Origin: Prevotella amnii DSM 23384 = JCM 14753
GTDB lineage: Bacteria > Bacteroidota > Bacteroidia > Bacteroidales > Bacteroidaceae
DNA length: 64,000 nt
Direction: 5' to 3'
Assembly (NCBI RefSeq): GCF_000378745.1
Contig: NZ_KB905268.1
Span: 1 to 64,000 of the forward strand
Part shown: positions 55,642-64,000 of the stretch, in pieces
How the letters are laid out: each line of letters starts with the position of its first letter
Position numbering within the stretch: the first letter of the stretch is position 1
Translations under genes and position numbers: made by a program
The notes under the pieces: generated by a model
Seen by the model: only the letters and a program-made list of their open reading frames with translations
The model's database searches: none
Told to the model about the DNA's origin: nothing

Positions 55642-56427
55642 TTATTTTTTATTATTATTAATGATAAGTTTCTCTAAGAAACGTATTTGGTCTGCAAAGT
55701 AACGATTTTTTTTTGGATAATCCAAATTTAACCGTGTAATAATTTCCAGTGCTTTAGAATATCTACCTTGTTTGATATAGATGCGTGCCAAAGTTTCGGT
55801 GAAGTAACCAGCATCTTCTGCATCATTGCTTTCGTCCTCTTGCGGCACATTTTCCTCTTCCTTATCTAAAGCGTCGTCCTCTTCTCTATGCAAGGTTATC
55901 TTACCACCGTCGTTATTAATAAAATTGTCTATCAGCTCTTGTCCCTTAAGCTGCTGCTCTTCAGAAGAAGGTGTGCTGCTTTCTGCCTTTAGCAAATATG
56001 CCACATAGTCTACCGTAGCATCAGCCACAGTGGGCTTTTCGCTTGAAGAGGAGCCGCCTGAAGCATTGTCATAATCTTCAGGTATCTGGTCTAAGAAGCT
56101 ATCAATGAGCGACGTTGTGCGGTCTTCAGGGGCTGCATCGTCTTTCTTAAGGGCTGCGTCTTGACTTTTATGAGCATCATTCTTTTTTTGTATTAACTGA
56201 TAATGAACACCTTCTACAATATCAAACAACACCCTTCTATCGGTAATATACACAGCAGCACGACGCAGCTCTTCATCGAAAGTAGGCTCATGGAGAAGAA
56301 ACAAGTTCTTTAAAAGCAACACTCTCGCAGGCTGATAATAAGGATATAAGGCTATTAGGTTACGTAGCTCATAAAGCGTAGCCTTATCAAGAAGCTCTGG
56401 ATGAGATATTAAAGATGTAATGTTCAT
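55642..56427 (-). CDS. Tetratricopeptide-like hypothetical protein
   Basis: 261 residues. N-terminal helices (LYELRNLIALYPYYQPARVLLLKN), an acidic low-complexity middle (about 105-205), and one clear TPR near the end (AGYFTETLARIYIKQGRYSKA, then LEIITRLNLDYPKKN). No signal peptide. Family is common in Prevotella beside secG and lptE (from memory); role unknown, perhaps in envelope assembly. 18 bases after lptE. Confidence 0.75.
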   Translation of the reverse strand: MNITSLISHPELLDKATLYELRNLIALYPYYQPARVLLLKNLFLLHEPTFDEELRRAAVYITDRRVLFDIVEGVHYQLIQKKNDAHKSQDAALKKDDAAPEDRTTSLIDSFLDQIPEDYDNASGGSSSSEKPTVADATVDYVAYLLKAESSTPSSEEQQLKGQELIDNFINNDGGKITLHREEDDALDKEEENVPQEDESNDAEDAGYFTETLARIYIKQGRYSKALEIITRLNLDYPKKNRYFADQIRFLEKLIINNNKK

Positions 56428-56445
56428 TATAAATAACTTTTCCTA

Positions 56446-56997
56446 TTACCAGTTAGCTAATGTAGCATTAAAAATCTGATCGGTAATATTTTTTATCATT
56501 TCCTCTACCAACTGCTGCTGAACGGCCTGAAGGCTCTTTGTAGACTCATACGTAGATGTGGCTGTAAACTGACGCTCAAAGTCCTCTTTATGGTTAGTAG
56601 TGTTAGTAAACCTCACATTCACCGTAATGGAAAGCTCTGTTTGAGAGGAACGTCCCTCACTTGAGATGCTCTTATTACGCTGCTGATAGCTCACTATCTC
56701 GCCCTCTACCCTCAAGTCGCCACCACGTTTTACTTGCTGCAGCTTAGTATGATTAGCATAAATATCTTTTAAAGCATTATTAAACATCGGACCCATCGGA
56801 CCCCACACATAAGCAGAACGGATAGGAAAATCGGCTATCTGGATAGTATGCACCTTGGCATAATCTACACTTGCACCATTAAACTTATAACTTATCTTAC
56901 ACGCCGCAAGCAATGTTATTACCATAACACACCATAGAAAAGCCGCTAACAGGTCTTTTCCCTTTACCTTATATATATACTTAAATATTCTCATCAT
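56446..56997 (-). CDS. lptE: LptE-family LPS-assembly lipoprotein
   Basis: 183 residues. The long N-terminal segment ends in lipobox LLAAC (Cys33) followed by KISYKFNGASVDYAKVHTI, then FPIRSAYVWGPMGPMFNNALKD, the LptE-family start in Bacteroidota. LptE plugs the LptD barrel that delivers lipopolysaccharide to the outer surface. It lies 24 bp after the sigma-54 activator gene. Confidence 0.85.
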   Translation of the reverse strand: MMRIFKYIYKVKGKDLLAAFLWCVMVITLLAACKISYKFNGASVDYAKVHTIQIADFPIRSAYVWGPMGPMFNNALKDIYANHTKLQQVKRGGDLRVEGEIVSYQQRNKSISSEGRSSQTELSITVNVRFTNTTNHKEDFERQFTATSTYESTKSLQAVQQQLVEEMIKNITDQIFNATLANW

Positions 56998-57021
56998 AGC
57001 TTCTTGGTTTCCCCTAATTTA

Positions 57022-58266
57022 TTATTTTGCTAATTTCTCTAAGCCATATTGCTTAATACGGCGATATAAGGTCCTATCGCTAATACCTAACTCCTGCGCG
57101 GCTTTCTTACGATTACCATTATTACGAATAAGAGCTTTCTCTACCATTTGCCTGCCTATATCGCTTAGGTTAAGAGATGAAGGCTCTGATATTTCTTCAG
57201 CATCTGCCTCTTCTACTGCCTCTTCATTAGCTGTTTCGCTGGCAAGGGGAGCCTTACTTGCCACTGCTGGGACATTGGGCGTGTGTGTAGAGGCAAAAGA
57301 ATGGGCTGTAGTGTGGACAGCACCTTCCTCTAACTGCTTACGCATAGAGTTAAGATCGCGCCTCAAATCGCTTACATTACCTCGCAGCTCATAGAGTATC
57401 TTATACAACATCTCACGCTCATTCTCGTATGAATGAGAGCTACCTGTGCCTATAGTAGCTAACTGAGTGCTCTCTTGGTCGCGCGGGATAAACTGTAATA
57501 ACTTCTCAGCGGTAATATCTGCATCTTCGCTCAATATGGAAATCTGCTCTGTTATGTTCTTTAGCTGACGCACATTGCCCGGCCACTTATATTGTAACAT
57601 TATCTGCTTAGCCTCATCAGAAAGCACAACCTTTGGTAAATGGTATTTCTCTGACATCTGCATAGCAAAAAGGCGAAACAGTAACAAAATATCATTTCCA
57701 CGGTCGCGCAGTGGTGGCATCTGTATAGGAATAGTGTTTAAACGATAAAACAAGTCTTCTCTAAACTTACCCTCGCTAACAGCTTTACGCACATTTACAT
57801 TAGTAGCAGCAACAATACGGACATCGGTCTTACGTATGTCTGTGCCTCCTACACGTATATACTCACCAGTTTCTAATACGCGTAACAAACGAGCCTGAGT
57901 AGCCATTGGCAGCTCTCCCACCTCATCGAGAAAGATAGTGCCTTTATTAGCTATGCCAAAATAGCCCTCACTATCGCCTATAGCTCCTGTAAAAGAGCCT
58001 TTCTCATGCCCAAAAAGCTCGCTGTCTATAGTGCCTTCGGGAATGGAACCACAGTTGATAGCTAAATATTTCTCACGCTTGCGAGGAGAGTTGTCATGAA
58101 TAACACGAGGAATAATCTCCTTACCTACACCACTTTCGCCAAAGATGAGCACAGACAAATCGGTAGGTGCTACCTGCAAGGCTACATCTAAGGCACGATT
58201 AAGCTCTTTATTGTTACCTACAATATTATATCGCTGCTTTATTTTCTGAAGTTCAGTTGTATTCAT
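57022..58266 (-). CDS. Sigma-54-dependent transcriptional activator without receiver domain
   Basis: 414 residues. AAA+ domain (about 10-245) with Walker A GESGVGKE, the sigma-54 contact loop GSFTGA, Walker B TIFLDEVGELP and arginine-finger region. A 90-residue low-complexity linker (Ala/Glu-rich) leads to a Fis-type HTH (about 370-410: NRKKAAQELGISDRTLYRRI). No N-terminal sensory domain, so activity may be set by expression or a partner. First gene of the run leading to lptE, the TPR-like gene and secG. Confidence 0.92.
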   Translation of the reverse strand: MNTTELQKIKQRYNIVGNNKELNRALDVALQVAPTDLSVLIFGESGVGKEIIPRVIHDNSPRKREKYLAINCGSIPEGTIDSELFGHEKGSFTGAIGDSEGYFGIANKGTIFLDEVGELPMATQARLLRVLETGEYIRVGGTDIRKTDVRIVAATNVNVRKAVSEGKFREDLFYRLNTIPIQMPPLRDRGNDILLLFRLFAMQMSEKYHLPKVVLSDEAKQIMLQYKWPGNVRQLKNITEQISILSEDADITAEKLLQFIPRDQESTQLATIGTGSSHSYENEREMLYKILYELRGNVSDLRRDLNSMRKQLEEGAVHTTAHSFASTHTPNVPAVASKAPLASETANEEAVEEADAEEISEPSSLNLSDIGRQMVEKALIRNNGNRKKAAQELGISDRTLYRRIKQYGLEKLAK

Positions 58267-58445
58267 TGTAATGACAAAATTACATCTTTATTTTTAATAT
58301 TCTGCAATTTTGGCAGACTTTTCACTCTACAAAGTTATCCTTTTTACGTATCTTAGGGAAAACTTTTCTAACATTTATATATATATATAAAACAGTTTTG
58401 GAAAGGTATTTTTTATGATGTTTTCTGTTATCTGATTATTTTTAA

Positions 58446-58453
58446 TAAATTTG
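58446..58453 (+). promoter_or_regulatory. Probable -7 box for the response regulator
   Basis: TAAATTTG, 28 bases before the ATG at 58482. Confidence 0.4.
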
Positions 58454-58481
58454 TAACACAAAAAAACAAAGTATAACCCTC

Positions 58482-59168
58482 ATGGAAAAAAGTAAGATAT
58501 TAGTGGTAGACGATGAGCAAGACTTATGTGAGATAATACAATTCAATCTTGAAACGGAAGGATACGATGTAGAAACAGCCCATTCAGCAGAAGAGGTATT
58601 AGCTCGCAACGACCTCTCTTCGTTCCAATTATTTATATTAGATGTGATGATGGGGCAGATGTCTGGATTTAAGCTATCACAAAAGCTTAAAGAAACCCCT
58701 ACTACCTCTAACGCCTCAATAATCTTTGTAACAGCTCGCGACACTGAAAACGACACTATAACGGGGCTTACACTTGGAGCAGACGACTATATATCAAAAC
58801 CTTTCTCTGTGCGCGAATTGATATTAAGGGTAAAGGCTGTTTTGCGACGAAACAGCAATATTAATACAGATAGTGCTAATCTGATAACATACAAATCGCT
58901 ATCGCTAAACCTCACCACAAAGCTTCTGCTTATAGACGGCAAGAACATTAACCTTACAAAGACCGAATTCGACTTGCTTAGCTACCTTTTAAAACACCCC
59001 GGAAGAGTGTTCTCGCGCAAAGAGCTGCTTAAAACAATACGTAGCAATGATGTTATGGTAGTGGATAGGGTAATAGATGTAAACATTACTCGCATCAGAA
59101 AGAAGTTAGGCTCTATGGCAAAAAACTTAGTTACACGGCAAGGATTTGGCTATTGCTTTGAGAAATAA
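58482..59168 (+). CDS. OmpR-family response regulator (orphan)
   Basis: 228 residues. Receiver with D10-D11, phospho-acceptor D54 (FILDVMMG), T84 and K106 (ISKPFSV); C-terminal winged helix (about 135-228) ending in VIDVNITRIRKKLG and RQGFGYCF. All phosphorylation residues are present. No histidine kinase is adjacent on either side; the next gene is a convergent MATE exporter. RprY-like is possible but not asserted. Confidence 0.92.
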   Translation: MEKSKILVVDDEQDLCEIIQFNLETEGYDVETAHSAEEVLARNDLSSFQLFILDVMMGQMSGFKLSQKLKETPTTSNASIIFVTARDTENDTITGLTLGADDYISKPFSVRELILRVKAVLRRNSNINTDSANLITYKSLSLNLTTKLLLIDGKNINLTKTEFDLLSYLLKHPGRVFSRKELLKTIRSNDVMVVDRVIDVNITRIRKKLGSMAKNLVTRQGFGYCFEK

Positions 59169-59264
59169 GCAAGCCAACATAAGCCTCTACCGTGCATATA
59201 ATCATAAAACTAACATCTTTACAACATTATCCATACTAATACCCATAACACAGCAGCCTTTTAG

Positions 59265-60599
59265 CTATGAGCAAATAGCAGTATTATGCCTTATCCACCA
59301 AAGCTCTACAACACCCCGAGTAAGCAGAAAAGATAAAAAGCCCAACCATAAAGCATCGTTATAAAGCTTACCACGAAGCATGAAATAAACTAAGAAAAAC
59401 ATAGCAGCAGCTATAAAACACGACCAAAGCATTCCCTTAGTTTCGGTTAATCCCACAAAGATACCGTCCATAATAAAAGCTGTTACACCGGCAATAGGTA
59501 TAAAACAAGCCCAATATAAATAAGGTAAAGCAGAGCATACTACCTTATCATCGCTTGTAAGCAAATGAAGAAAACGCAAACCTCCAAAAGCATAAAGAGC
59601 CGTAAAAAGCAAGGCAACAACACCTCCAAAGATAAAAAGCTGCTTTATTAACAAACGTAAAGTAGACAGATCTTTTGCTCCATAATACTTACCCGAAAGA
59701 GCTTCGGCGGCATAAGCAAAGCCGTCCATGAAATAAGAAAAGATAGTAAAAAGCGTCATTAAGAGAGTGTTTACAGCTAAAATCATAGTGCCTTGCAAGC
59801 CGCCTGCCTTAGTAAAAAACATATTAACTATAACAAGACATAACGTACGTAAAAAGATATTCCTATTTACTGCAAAGAAATCAAACCAAGCCGCCTTACC
59901 CTTAATAGTCTTAATATACACTTTCTTGTAATAAGAAACACTAAAAGCCTTAAGATGTAAGCCCCTAACCTTACGATATGCCATATAAAGAGATAAAAGA
60001 AAGCCAAACCATTGGGCAAGCAACGTGCCAGTAGCAACGCCCTCCATGTGCCAATTTAGCAAGTAAACACAAAAAAGCGAACTAATGATATTAACTACAT
60101 TTTGTAATATAGCTATAAGCATTGGTGTGCGAGTATCTTGCATTCCTATAAACCAACCCATAAGACCATATAGCCCTAACATGGCAGGCGCACCAAAAAT
60201 GACTACTCCAAAATAAGTGCTTGCTAAAGAAACCGACTCTAATGGGACATCTAAAACAAAGAAAAGACCCTTACATAACGGCACTTGCATTAACACAAAC
60301 ACACACCCCATACCTAAACCTATAGTCAAAGAACGAAGCAACAAAGCAAGACACTCAAGCCTATCGCTCCTGCCATAAGCCTGTGAGGTTAAGCCACTCG
60401 TTCCCATTCTAAGAAAGCCTAATAGCCAATACATAATATTAAAAGCCATCGTTCCTACTGCTATCGCACTAATATACGTCTGATCTCCTATATGACCCAC
60501 TATAGCAAGATCTATAAGACCTAACAAAGGAATAGTAATATTACTTGTTATAGAAGGTATAGCTAAACGGAGAATCTCCTTGCTACGACTATTAAACAT
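59265..60599 (-). CDS. MATE-family efflux transporter (DinF-like)
   Basis: 444 residues with twelve predicted helices in two halves. Start IPSITSNITIPLLGLIDLAIVGHIGD and the RMGTSGLTSQAYGR loop are MATE hallmarks. Exports cationic drugs or metabolites with Na+ or H+. Preceded 19 bp upstream by a 46-residue gene on the same strand. Confidence 0.92.
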   Translation of the reverse strand: MFNSRSKEILRLAIPSITSNITIPLLGLIDLAIVGHIGDQTYISAIAVGTMAFNIMYWLLGFLRMGTSGLTSQAYGRSDRLECLALLLRSLTIGLGMGCVFVLMQVPLCKGLFFVLDVPLESVSLASTYFGVVIFGAPAMLGLYGLMGWFIGMQDTRTPMLIAILQNVVNIISSLFCVYLLNWHMEGVATGTLLAQWFGFLLSLYMAYRKVRGLHLKAFSVSYYKKVYIKTIKGKAAWFDFFAVNRNIFLRTLCLVIVNMFFTKAGGLQGTMILAVNTLLMTLFTIFSYFMDGFAYAAEALSGKYYGAKDLSTLRLLIKQLFIFGGVVALLFTALYAFGGLRFLHLLTSDDKVVCSALPYLYWACFIPIAGVTAFIMDGIFVGLTETKGMLWSCFIAAAMFFLVYFMLRGKLYNDALWLGFLSFLLTRGVVELWWIRHNTAICS

Positions 60600-60618
60600 A
60601 AGAAAAACTTACTTTATT

Positions 60619-60759
60619 TTATTTGCGGATATAATCTTTAGCCACTAAATCATAATACAACGCCTCTAATTCGGCTAAAGAAAGACGCTCTATAGAATGT
60701 TCTAAAACACGTATCAACTCCATCTTTCGGCTATCAGCTTCTATCTTATCAAAATTCAT
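60619..60759 (-). CDS. Small conserved-looking protein (46 aa)
   Basis: The ATG at 60759 gives MNFDKIEADSRKMELIRVLE, then HSIERLSLAELEALYYDLVA and KDYIRK: one or two amphipathic helices, charged, no signal. A longer in-frame ORF reaches 61110 but its first 116 residues are the antisense of the DPP4 gene and the spacer, so I use the internal start. The helical pattern, tight spacing to the MATE gene and codon use suggest a real gene. Function unknown. Confidence 0.55.
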   Translation of the reverse strand: MNFDKIEADSRKMELIRVLEHSIERLSLAELEALYYDLVAKDYIRK

Positions 60760-60840
60760 ATCCAAACTATTATTTATTTTTTTAATGAACAAAATTAGCT
60801 GTTTCGATGCTAAATACAAAAGTTTATAGAGATAAATTCG

Positions 60841-60848
60841 TAATTTTG
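60841..60848 (+). promoter_or_regulatory. Probable -7 box for the DPP4 gene
   Basis: TAATTTTG followed by C, 23 bases before the ATG at 60872. Confidence 0.5.
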
Positions 60849-60871
60849 CGATAGATAAAATAAAATAAAAT

Positions 60872-63064
60872 ATGAAACGTTTTCTACTTATGTGTGCAAC
60901 AGTATTAACCACACTCCACTCCTTTGCAGGAGAACCCATTGAGCTAAAGGATTGTACTAACGGCTCTTTTGCTCCGAAATACATCCAAGGTATTAACCCC
61001 CTGAAAGGCTCTTCTGAATATGCCCAAATATCAGAAGACCATAAAAAAATAATAAAATACTCGTTTAAAACAGGAAAACAAACGGGTGTTATCTTTGATA
61101 TAAATAACACAAAAGGGGAAAATATAAAAGAATTTGATAACTATAAAATATCAGAAGATGGCTTAAAACTGCTCATTCAAACCAACACGAAGCCTATATA
61201 CAGGCGGTCGTTTACTGCCGAATTCTATCTATATAACGTTAATACAAAAAGCCTTAGTAAGCTATCTACAAACGGTGCACAACAAATACCTACTTTCTCA
61301 CCAAACAGCAAATACATAGCCTTTGTGAGAAAAAACAACATCTTTATTACCGATGGAGAGAAAGAAAAACAAATAACATCTGATGGAGAGTTTAACAAGA
61401 TTATCAACGGCTTACCTGACTGGGTCAATGAGGAAGAGTTTGGATTTAATAACGCCTTAGCGTGGAGCGCAGACAGCAAAACACTTAGCTGGATAAAATA
61501 CGATGAAAGCAAAGTAAAGACATACTCTTTACAGCTTTTTCAAGGAGCATACCCTGCTTTAAGCAAATGTAGAACATATCCCAGCCTATACACATATAAA
61601 TATCCGAAAGCAGGCGAAGACAACTCTATAGTTACTGCGTGGACGTATTCCTTAACAAATGGTAAAACCCTACAGTATAATCTCCCACTAACTATAGACA
61701 GCTATATACCTCGCATAAAAACAACAAGCGATGCCTCACGTATCATAATATACACCATGAACCGTCATCAAGACGAGCTTAATCTTTATGCAGCTAACCC
61801 TACTACGGGGAAATGTGCTCTAATAATAAAAGAGAGTGTACCTAAATATGTAAAAGAAGAGGCTATGGCAGGGGTCTGTATTATGAGAAACTATATATTA
61901 ATACCATCTGATAGAGATGGTTACATGCATCTATATCTATACAGTAAAGATGGTAAACTCATTCGCCAAATAGAAAAAGGCAACTATGATGTTACCGCTA
62001 TATATGGCTACGATGAAGCTACAGGCAACACATACTATCAAGCAGCAAAAAAAAGTCCGATGACACGCGATGTGTTTGTTGCAGATAAGCAGGGCAAAGT
62101 TACTTGCCTATCACCTAAAACGGGCTGGAATGTCGCTCATTTCTCTGGTGATTATAAATATTTTCTTAACACATGGAGCAATCGCAACAATCCCTACGTC
62201 TACACCATTTACGACAAAAAGGGGAAAATGGTACGCGAAGTCCTTAACAACGAAGAACTGAAAAACAAACTAAAAACATTTGAAAACGCCCCAAAAGAGC
62301 TATTCTCACTAACCACAAGCGAAGGTATAAAACTCAATGGGTGGATGATAAAACCTGCTAACTTTGATGAAACAAAAAAGTATCCCGTAATAATGTTTCA
62401 GTATAGTGGACCTGGAAGTCAGCAAGTTACTGACAACTGGAGCATCGGATCTATGGGGAACGGTGGACTATTCGATTATTATTTATCGCAAAAAGGCTTT
62501 ATAGTAGTGTGTGTAGATGGTAGAGGTACCGGTGCAAGAGGAGCAGATTTTGAGAAATGCACTTATCTGAAGTTAGGCGAGTTAGAGTCAAAAGATCAGG
62601 TAGAAGCAGCTAAATGGTTAGGCAAACTATCATATATTGACGCTAATCGCATAGGCATTTGGGGCTGGAGCTTTGGAGGATTTAACACGCTAATGAGTAT
62701 TAGCCAAAGTGCTAACCGCGTTTTTAAAGCAGCAGTAGCTATAGCTCCTCCTACTGATTGGAGGTTTTACGACTCTGTTTACACCGAAAGATACATGCGC
62801 ACCCCTCAAGAAAACGAAGCTGGATACGATATAAATCCTATAAAGCGTGTACACAACATGAACACAAAACTTCTGTTATGCCACGGCCTTGCTGATGATA
62901 ATGTACACCCACAAAACGTTTTTGAATATTCAGAAGCGTTAGTACAAGCAGATAAAGACTTTAAGGAAAACATTTTTACTAACCGTAACCATGGCATTCA
63001 TGGAGGTAACACACGCCACTTCTTGCTAAGACAAATAGCAGAATGGTTTGTTAATAACCTGTAA
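60872..63064 (+). CDS. Dipeptidyl peptidase IV (S9 family)
   Basis: 730 residues with signal peptide (HSFAG), an N-terminal eight-bladed propeller containing YRRSFTAEFYLYN and the double-glutamate motif DWVNEEEFGF that binds the peptide N-terminus, and the hydrolase domain with S600 (GWSFGGF), D675 (LADDNVH) and H707 (RNHGIHGG). Spacings 75 and 32 equal those of P. gingivalis DPP4 as I recall it (S593, D668, H700). It cuts X-Pro or X-Ala dipeptides in the periplasm. Single gene. Confidence 0.93.
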   Translation: MKRFLLMCATVLTTLHSFAGEPIELKDCTNGSFAPKYIQGINPLKGSSEYAQISEDHKKIIKYSFKTGKQTGVIFDINNTKGENIKEFDNYKISEDGLKLLIQTNTKPIYRRSFTAEFYLYNVNTKSLSKLSTNGAQQIPTFSPNSKYIAFVRKNNIFITDGEKEKQITSDGEFNKIINGLPDWVNEEEFGFNNALAWSADSKTLSWIKYDESKVKTYSLQLFQGAYPALSKCRTYPSLYTYKYPKAGEDNSIVTAWTYSLTNGKTLQYNLPLTIDSYIPRIKTTSDASRIIIYTMNRHQDELNLYAANPTTGKCALIIKESVPKYVKEEAMAGVCIMRNYILIPSDRDGYMHLYLYSKDGKLIRQIEKGNYDVTAIYGYDEATGNTYYQAAKKSPMTRDVFVADKQGKVTCLSPKTGWNVAHFSGDYKYFLNTWSNRNNPYVYTIYDKKGKMVREVLNNEELKNKLKTFENAPKELFSLTTSEGIKLNGWMIKPANFDETKKYPVIMFQYSGPGSQQVTDNWSIGSMGNGGLFDYYLSQKGFIVVCVDGRGTGARGADFEKCTYLKLGELESKDQVEAAKWLGKLSYIDANRIGIWGWSFGGFNTLMSISQSANRVFKAAVAIAPPTDWRFYDSVYTERYMRTPQENEAGYDINPIKRVHNMNTKLLLCHGLADDNVHPQNVFEYSEALVQADKDFKENIFTNRNHGIHGGNTRHFLLRQIAEWFVNNL

Positions 63065-63177
63065 AAACATATATAAAATAAATCTTTATAATTACTCCTT
63101 ACAATGTAATATTTATATACTATAACAAGTAACTATAAAGACTTATTATGTAATGTAGTAAAGATTATGTTCTAACC

Positions 63178-63567
63178 TTATAGCTTAAACAATCTTCTAA
63201 AAAAGCCTTTTTTAGGAGATTGTTTTTCTTTTTCCTTAGAAAAATTATCTTTCTTATCCTCAGTATTTCTTTTAATAGTTACCACAGGAATGTCATCTCC
63301 TTCTATAATACCCATTTCACCCCAATGATATACTAATTCTTTTACATCTGCTTTTGCTGTATCTTCGTCAATATCATAAATGCTACAAAGACGCTTTACA
63401 AGATCTTCTATGGTAAAAGTTCCCAAGCGTTGTGCTTCTTTCCATAATATTACAGAACTTTTATTCATAGAAATAACATCACTAAAGTCGATATTCTCTT
63501 CACCTTCAGCCACAATAAGATCTTCACCACATACATTGCGAAGATTAAATCCGCTCTTTACTTTCAT
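63178..63567 (-). CDS. PqqD-family protein
   Basis: 129 residues. The first 95 follow the PqqD fold: start VKSGFNLRNVCGEDLIVAEG, then VISMNKSSVILWKEA and a winged-helix-like second half with LVKRLCSIYDIDEDTAKADV. PqqD proteins present precursor peptides to modifying enzymes, but many Bacteroidota copies have unknown partners. The C-terminus is basic and disordered. 27 bp after the S24/S26 peptidase gene on the same strand. Confidence 0.8.
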   Translation of the reverse strand: MKVKSGFNLRNVCGEDLIVAEGEENIDFSDVISMNKSSVILWKEAQRLGTFTIEDLVKRLCSIYDIDEDTAKADVKELVYHWGEMGIIEGDDIPVVTIKRNTEDKKDNFSKEKEKQSPKKGFFRRLFKL

Positions 63568-63594
63568 AGTTACTTTTCTTTTATTATATGCCTT

Positions 63595-64000
63595 TTAAAT
63601 TGTTCCAAACAAAGGTATCCATACATGACTATAAACACCTAACAGATAACGCCTTATTGGACGAAGAAACATCCACAAAGCACTATATATCTTCCACTTT
63701 CTTCCTGTGGTTTTATCTAAGCTTTCTCTACCTTTTCGGTAAAATCCTACCACAGCACCTACAACATTATCTCTCTTACAAGTCTCTGTAACAATATTGC
63801 CATCGCCAAGCAATGTAATATCATCTCCCTGTATAGATATTATCCTATGTAAAACAAAATGATTGGGAAATATTTCACATAGCACTGGCTCACCAACAGA
63901 TATTGAAGAAGGCTTTTTTAAAATGGCTTTATCCCGACCACTTTCAAGGAAAGGCCGCATAGAATATCCTTTTAAAGGTATGGTTACAGAATATCCTTCT
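63595..64000 (-). CDS. S24/S26 family peptidase, N-terminus beyond window
   Basis: Partial at the right edge. An ATG at 63960 is not the true start: the frame stays open to the edge, giving EGYSVTIPLKGYSMRPFLE. GYSMRPF is the serine motif of signal peptidase/LexA-type (S24/S26) proteases, and EPVLCEIFPNHFVLHRIISI is the following beta core. The lysine of the Ser-Lys dyad is not pinned down. The tail ends with a hydrophobic/basic stretch (VYSHVWIPLFGTI). Paired with a PqqD-like gene, which hints at processing of a modified peptide. Confidence 0.8.
   Translation of the reverse strand, partial: EGYSVTIPLKGYSMRPFLESGRDKAILKKPSSISVGEPVLCEIFPNHFVLHRIISIQGDDITLLGDGNIVTETCKRDNVVGAVVGFYRKGRESLDKTTGRKWKIYSALWMFLRPIRRYLLGVYSHVWIPLFGTI

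Noticed and set aside
60760..61110. N-terminal extension of the 46-residue minus-strand gene to 163 codons
   Set aside because: The extension is antisense to the DPP4 gene and its leader; the internal ATG at 60759 gives the only plausible protein.

Overview
The window looks like a chromosome segment of a low-GC member of the Bacteroidota, most likely an oral-type Prevotella or close relative. The reasons are the AT-rich sequence, the recurrent TAnnTTTG -7 boxes (some with a TTTG about 19 bases upstream) instead of sigma-70 hexamers, the near absence of Shine-Dalgarno sequences, and a Bacteroidota-type gene set: DUF3078, DUF4876, dipeptidyl peptidases DPP4 and DPP5, LptE-family lipoprotein, TonB receptor with a CarboxypepD_reg domain, GlpABC, and a PPDK_N protein fused to receiver domains. 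Genus assignment is inference.

Layout. 0-5.3 kb (minus strand) is the tail of a surface-glycan locus: an OafA-like O-acyltransferase, a second membrane acyltransferase, a DegT-type sugar aminotransferase, a WbqC-family protein and two decayed ATP-grasp starts. Both acyltransferases carry a run of eight G/C base pairs; in one it lies just after the natural ATG and puts the gene out of frame, which looks like slipped-strand phase variation. 5.6-14.2 kb (minus) holds dapA and a pyrG-yidC-dpp5-MFS transcription unit. 14.5-17.1 kb (plus) holds a DUF3078 protein and a YihY-family membrane protein. 17.4-24.1 kb has a TerB/DnaJ protein, a lone HsdR_N-type protein, uvrA, a PlsB-like acyltransferase and a DeoR-type regulator divergent from glpABC (24.6-28.7 kb).

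28.9-38.4 kb holds an HD phosphohydrolase, a carboxyltransferase of the oxaloacetate decarboxylase/pyruvate carboxylase family whose biotinyl-like end lacks the biotin lysine, a lipoprotein, a three-unit 22-bp palindromic repeat, a 1007-residue receiver/PPDK_N hybrid, and a queuosine pair (precursor transporter plus queF) preceded by a recognisable preQ1-I riboswitch. 38.5-46.3 kb holds a tRNA nucleotidyltransferase and a complete tripartite RND efflux operon. 46.4-54.6 kb (minus) is a five-gene outer-membrane uptake operon: one TonB receptor, two histidine-bearing lipoproteins and two DUF4876 lipoproteins, most consistent with acquisition of a metal or metal complex (inference). 55-58.3 kb carries tRNA-His, secG, a TPR-like protein, lptE and a sigma-54 activator. 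58.5-64 kb has an orphan OmpR-type regulator, a MATE exporter, a 46-residue protein, DPP4, and a PqqD-like protein next to an S24/S26 peptidase that runs off the right edge.

Taken together the window describes a peptide-using anaerobe: DPP4 and DPP5 release dipeptides, a co-transcribed MFS carrier may import them, and dapA, glpABC and the carboxyltransferase serve cell wall, respiration and central metabolism. The most novel-looking items are the paired G8 tracts, a 61-bp three-box dispersed repeat found twice, the 22-bp operator-like array, the receiver/ATP-grasp hybrid without a phosphohistidine domain, the His-rich lipoprotein/TonB operon, and the PqqD/peptidase pair.
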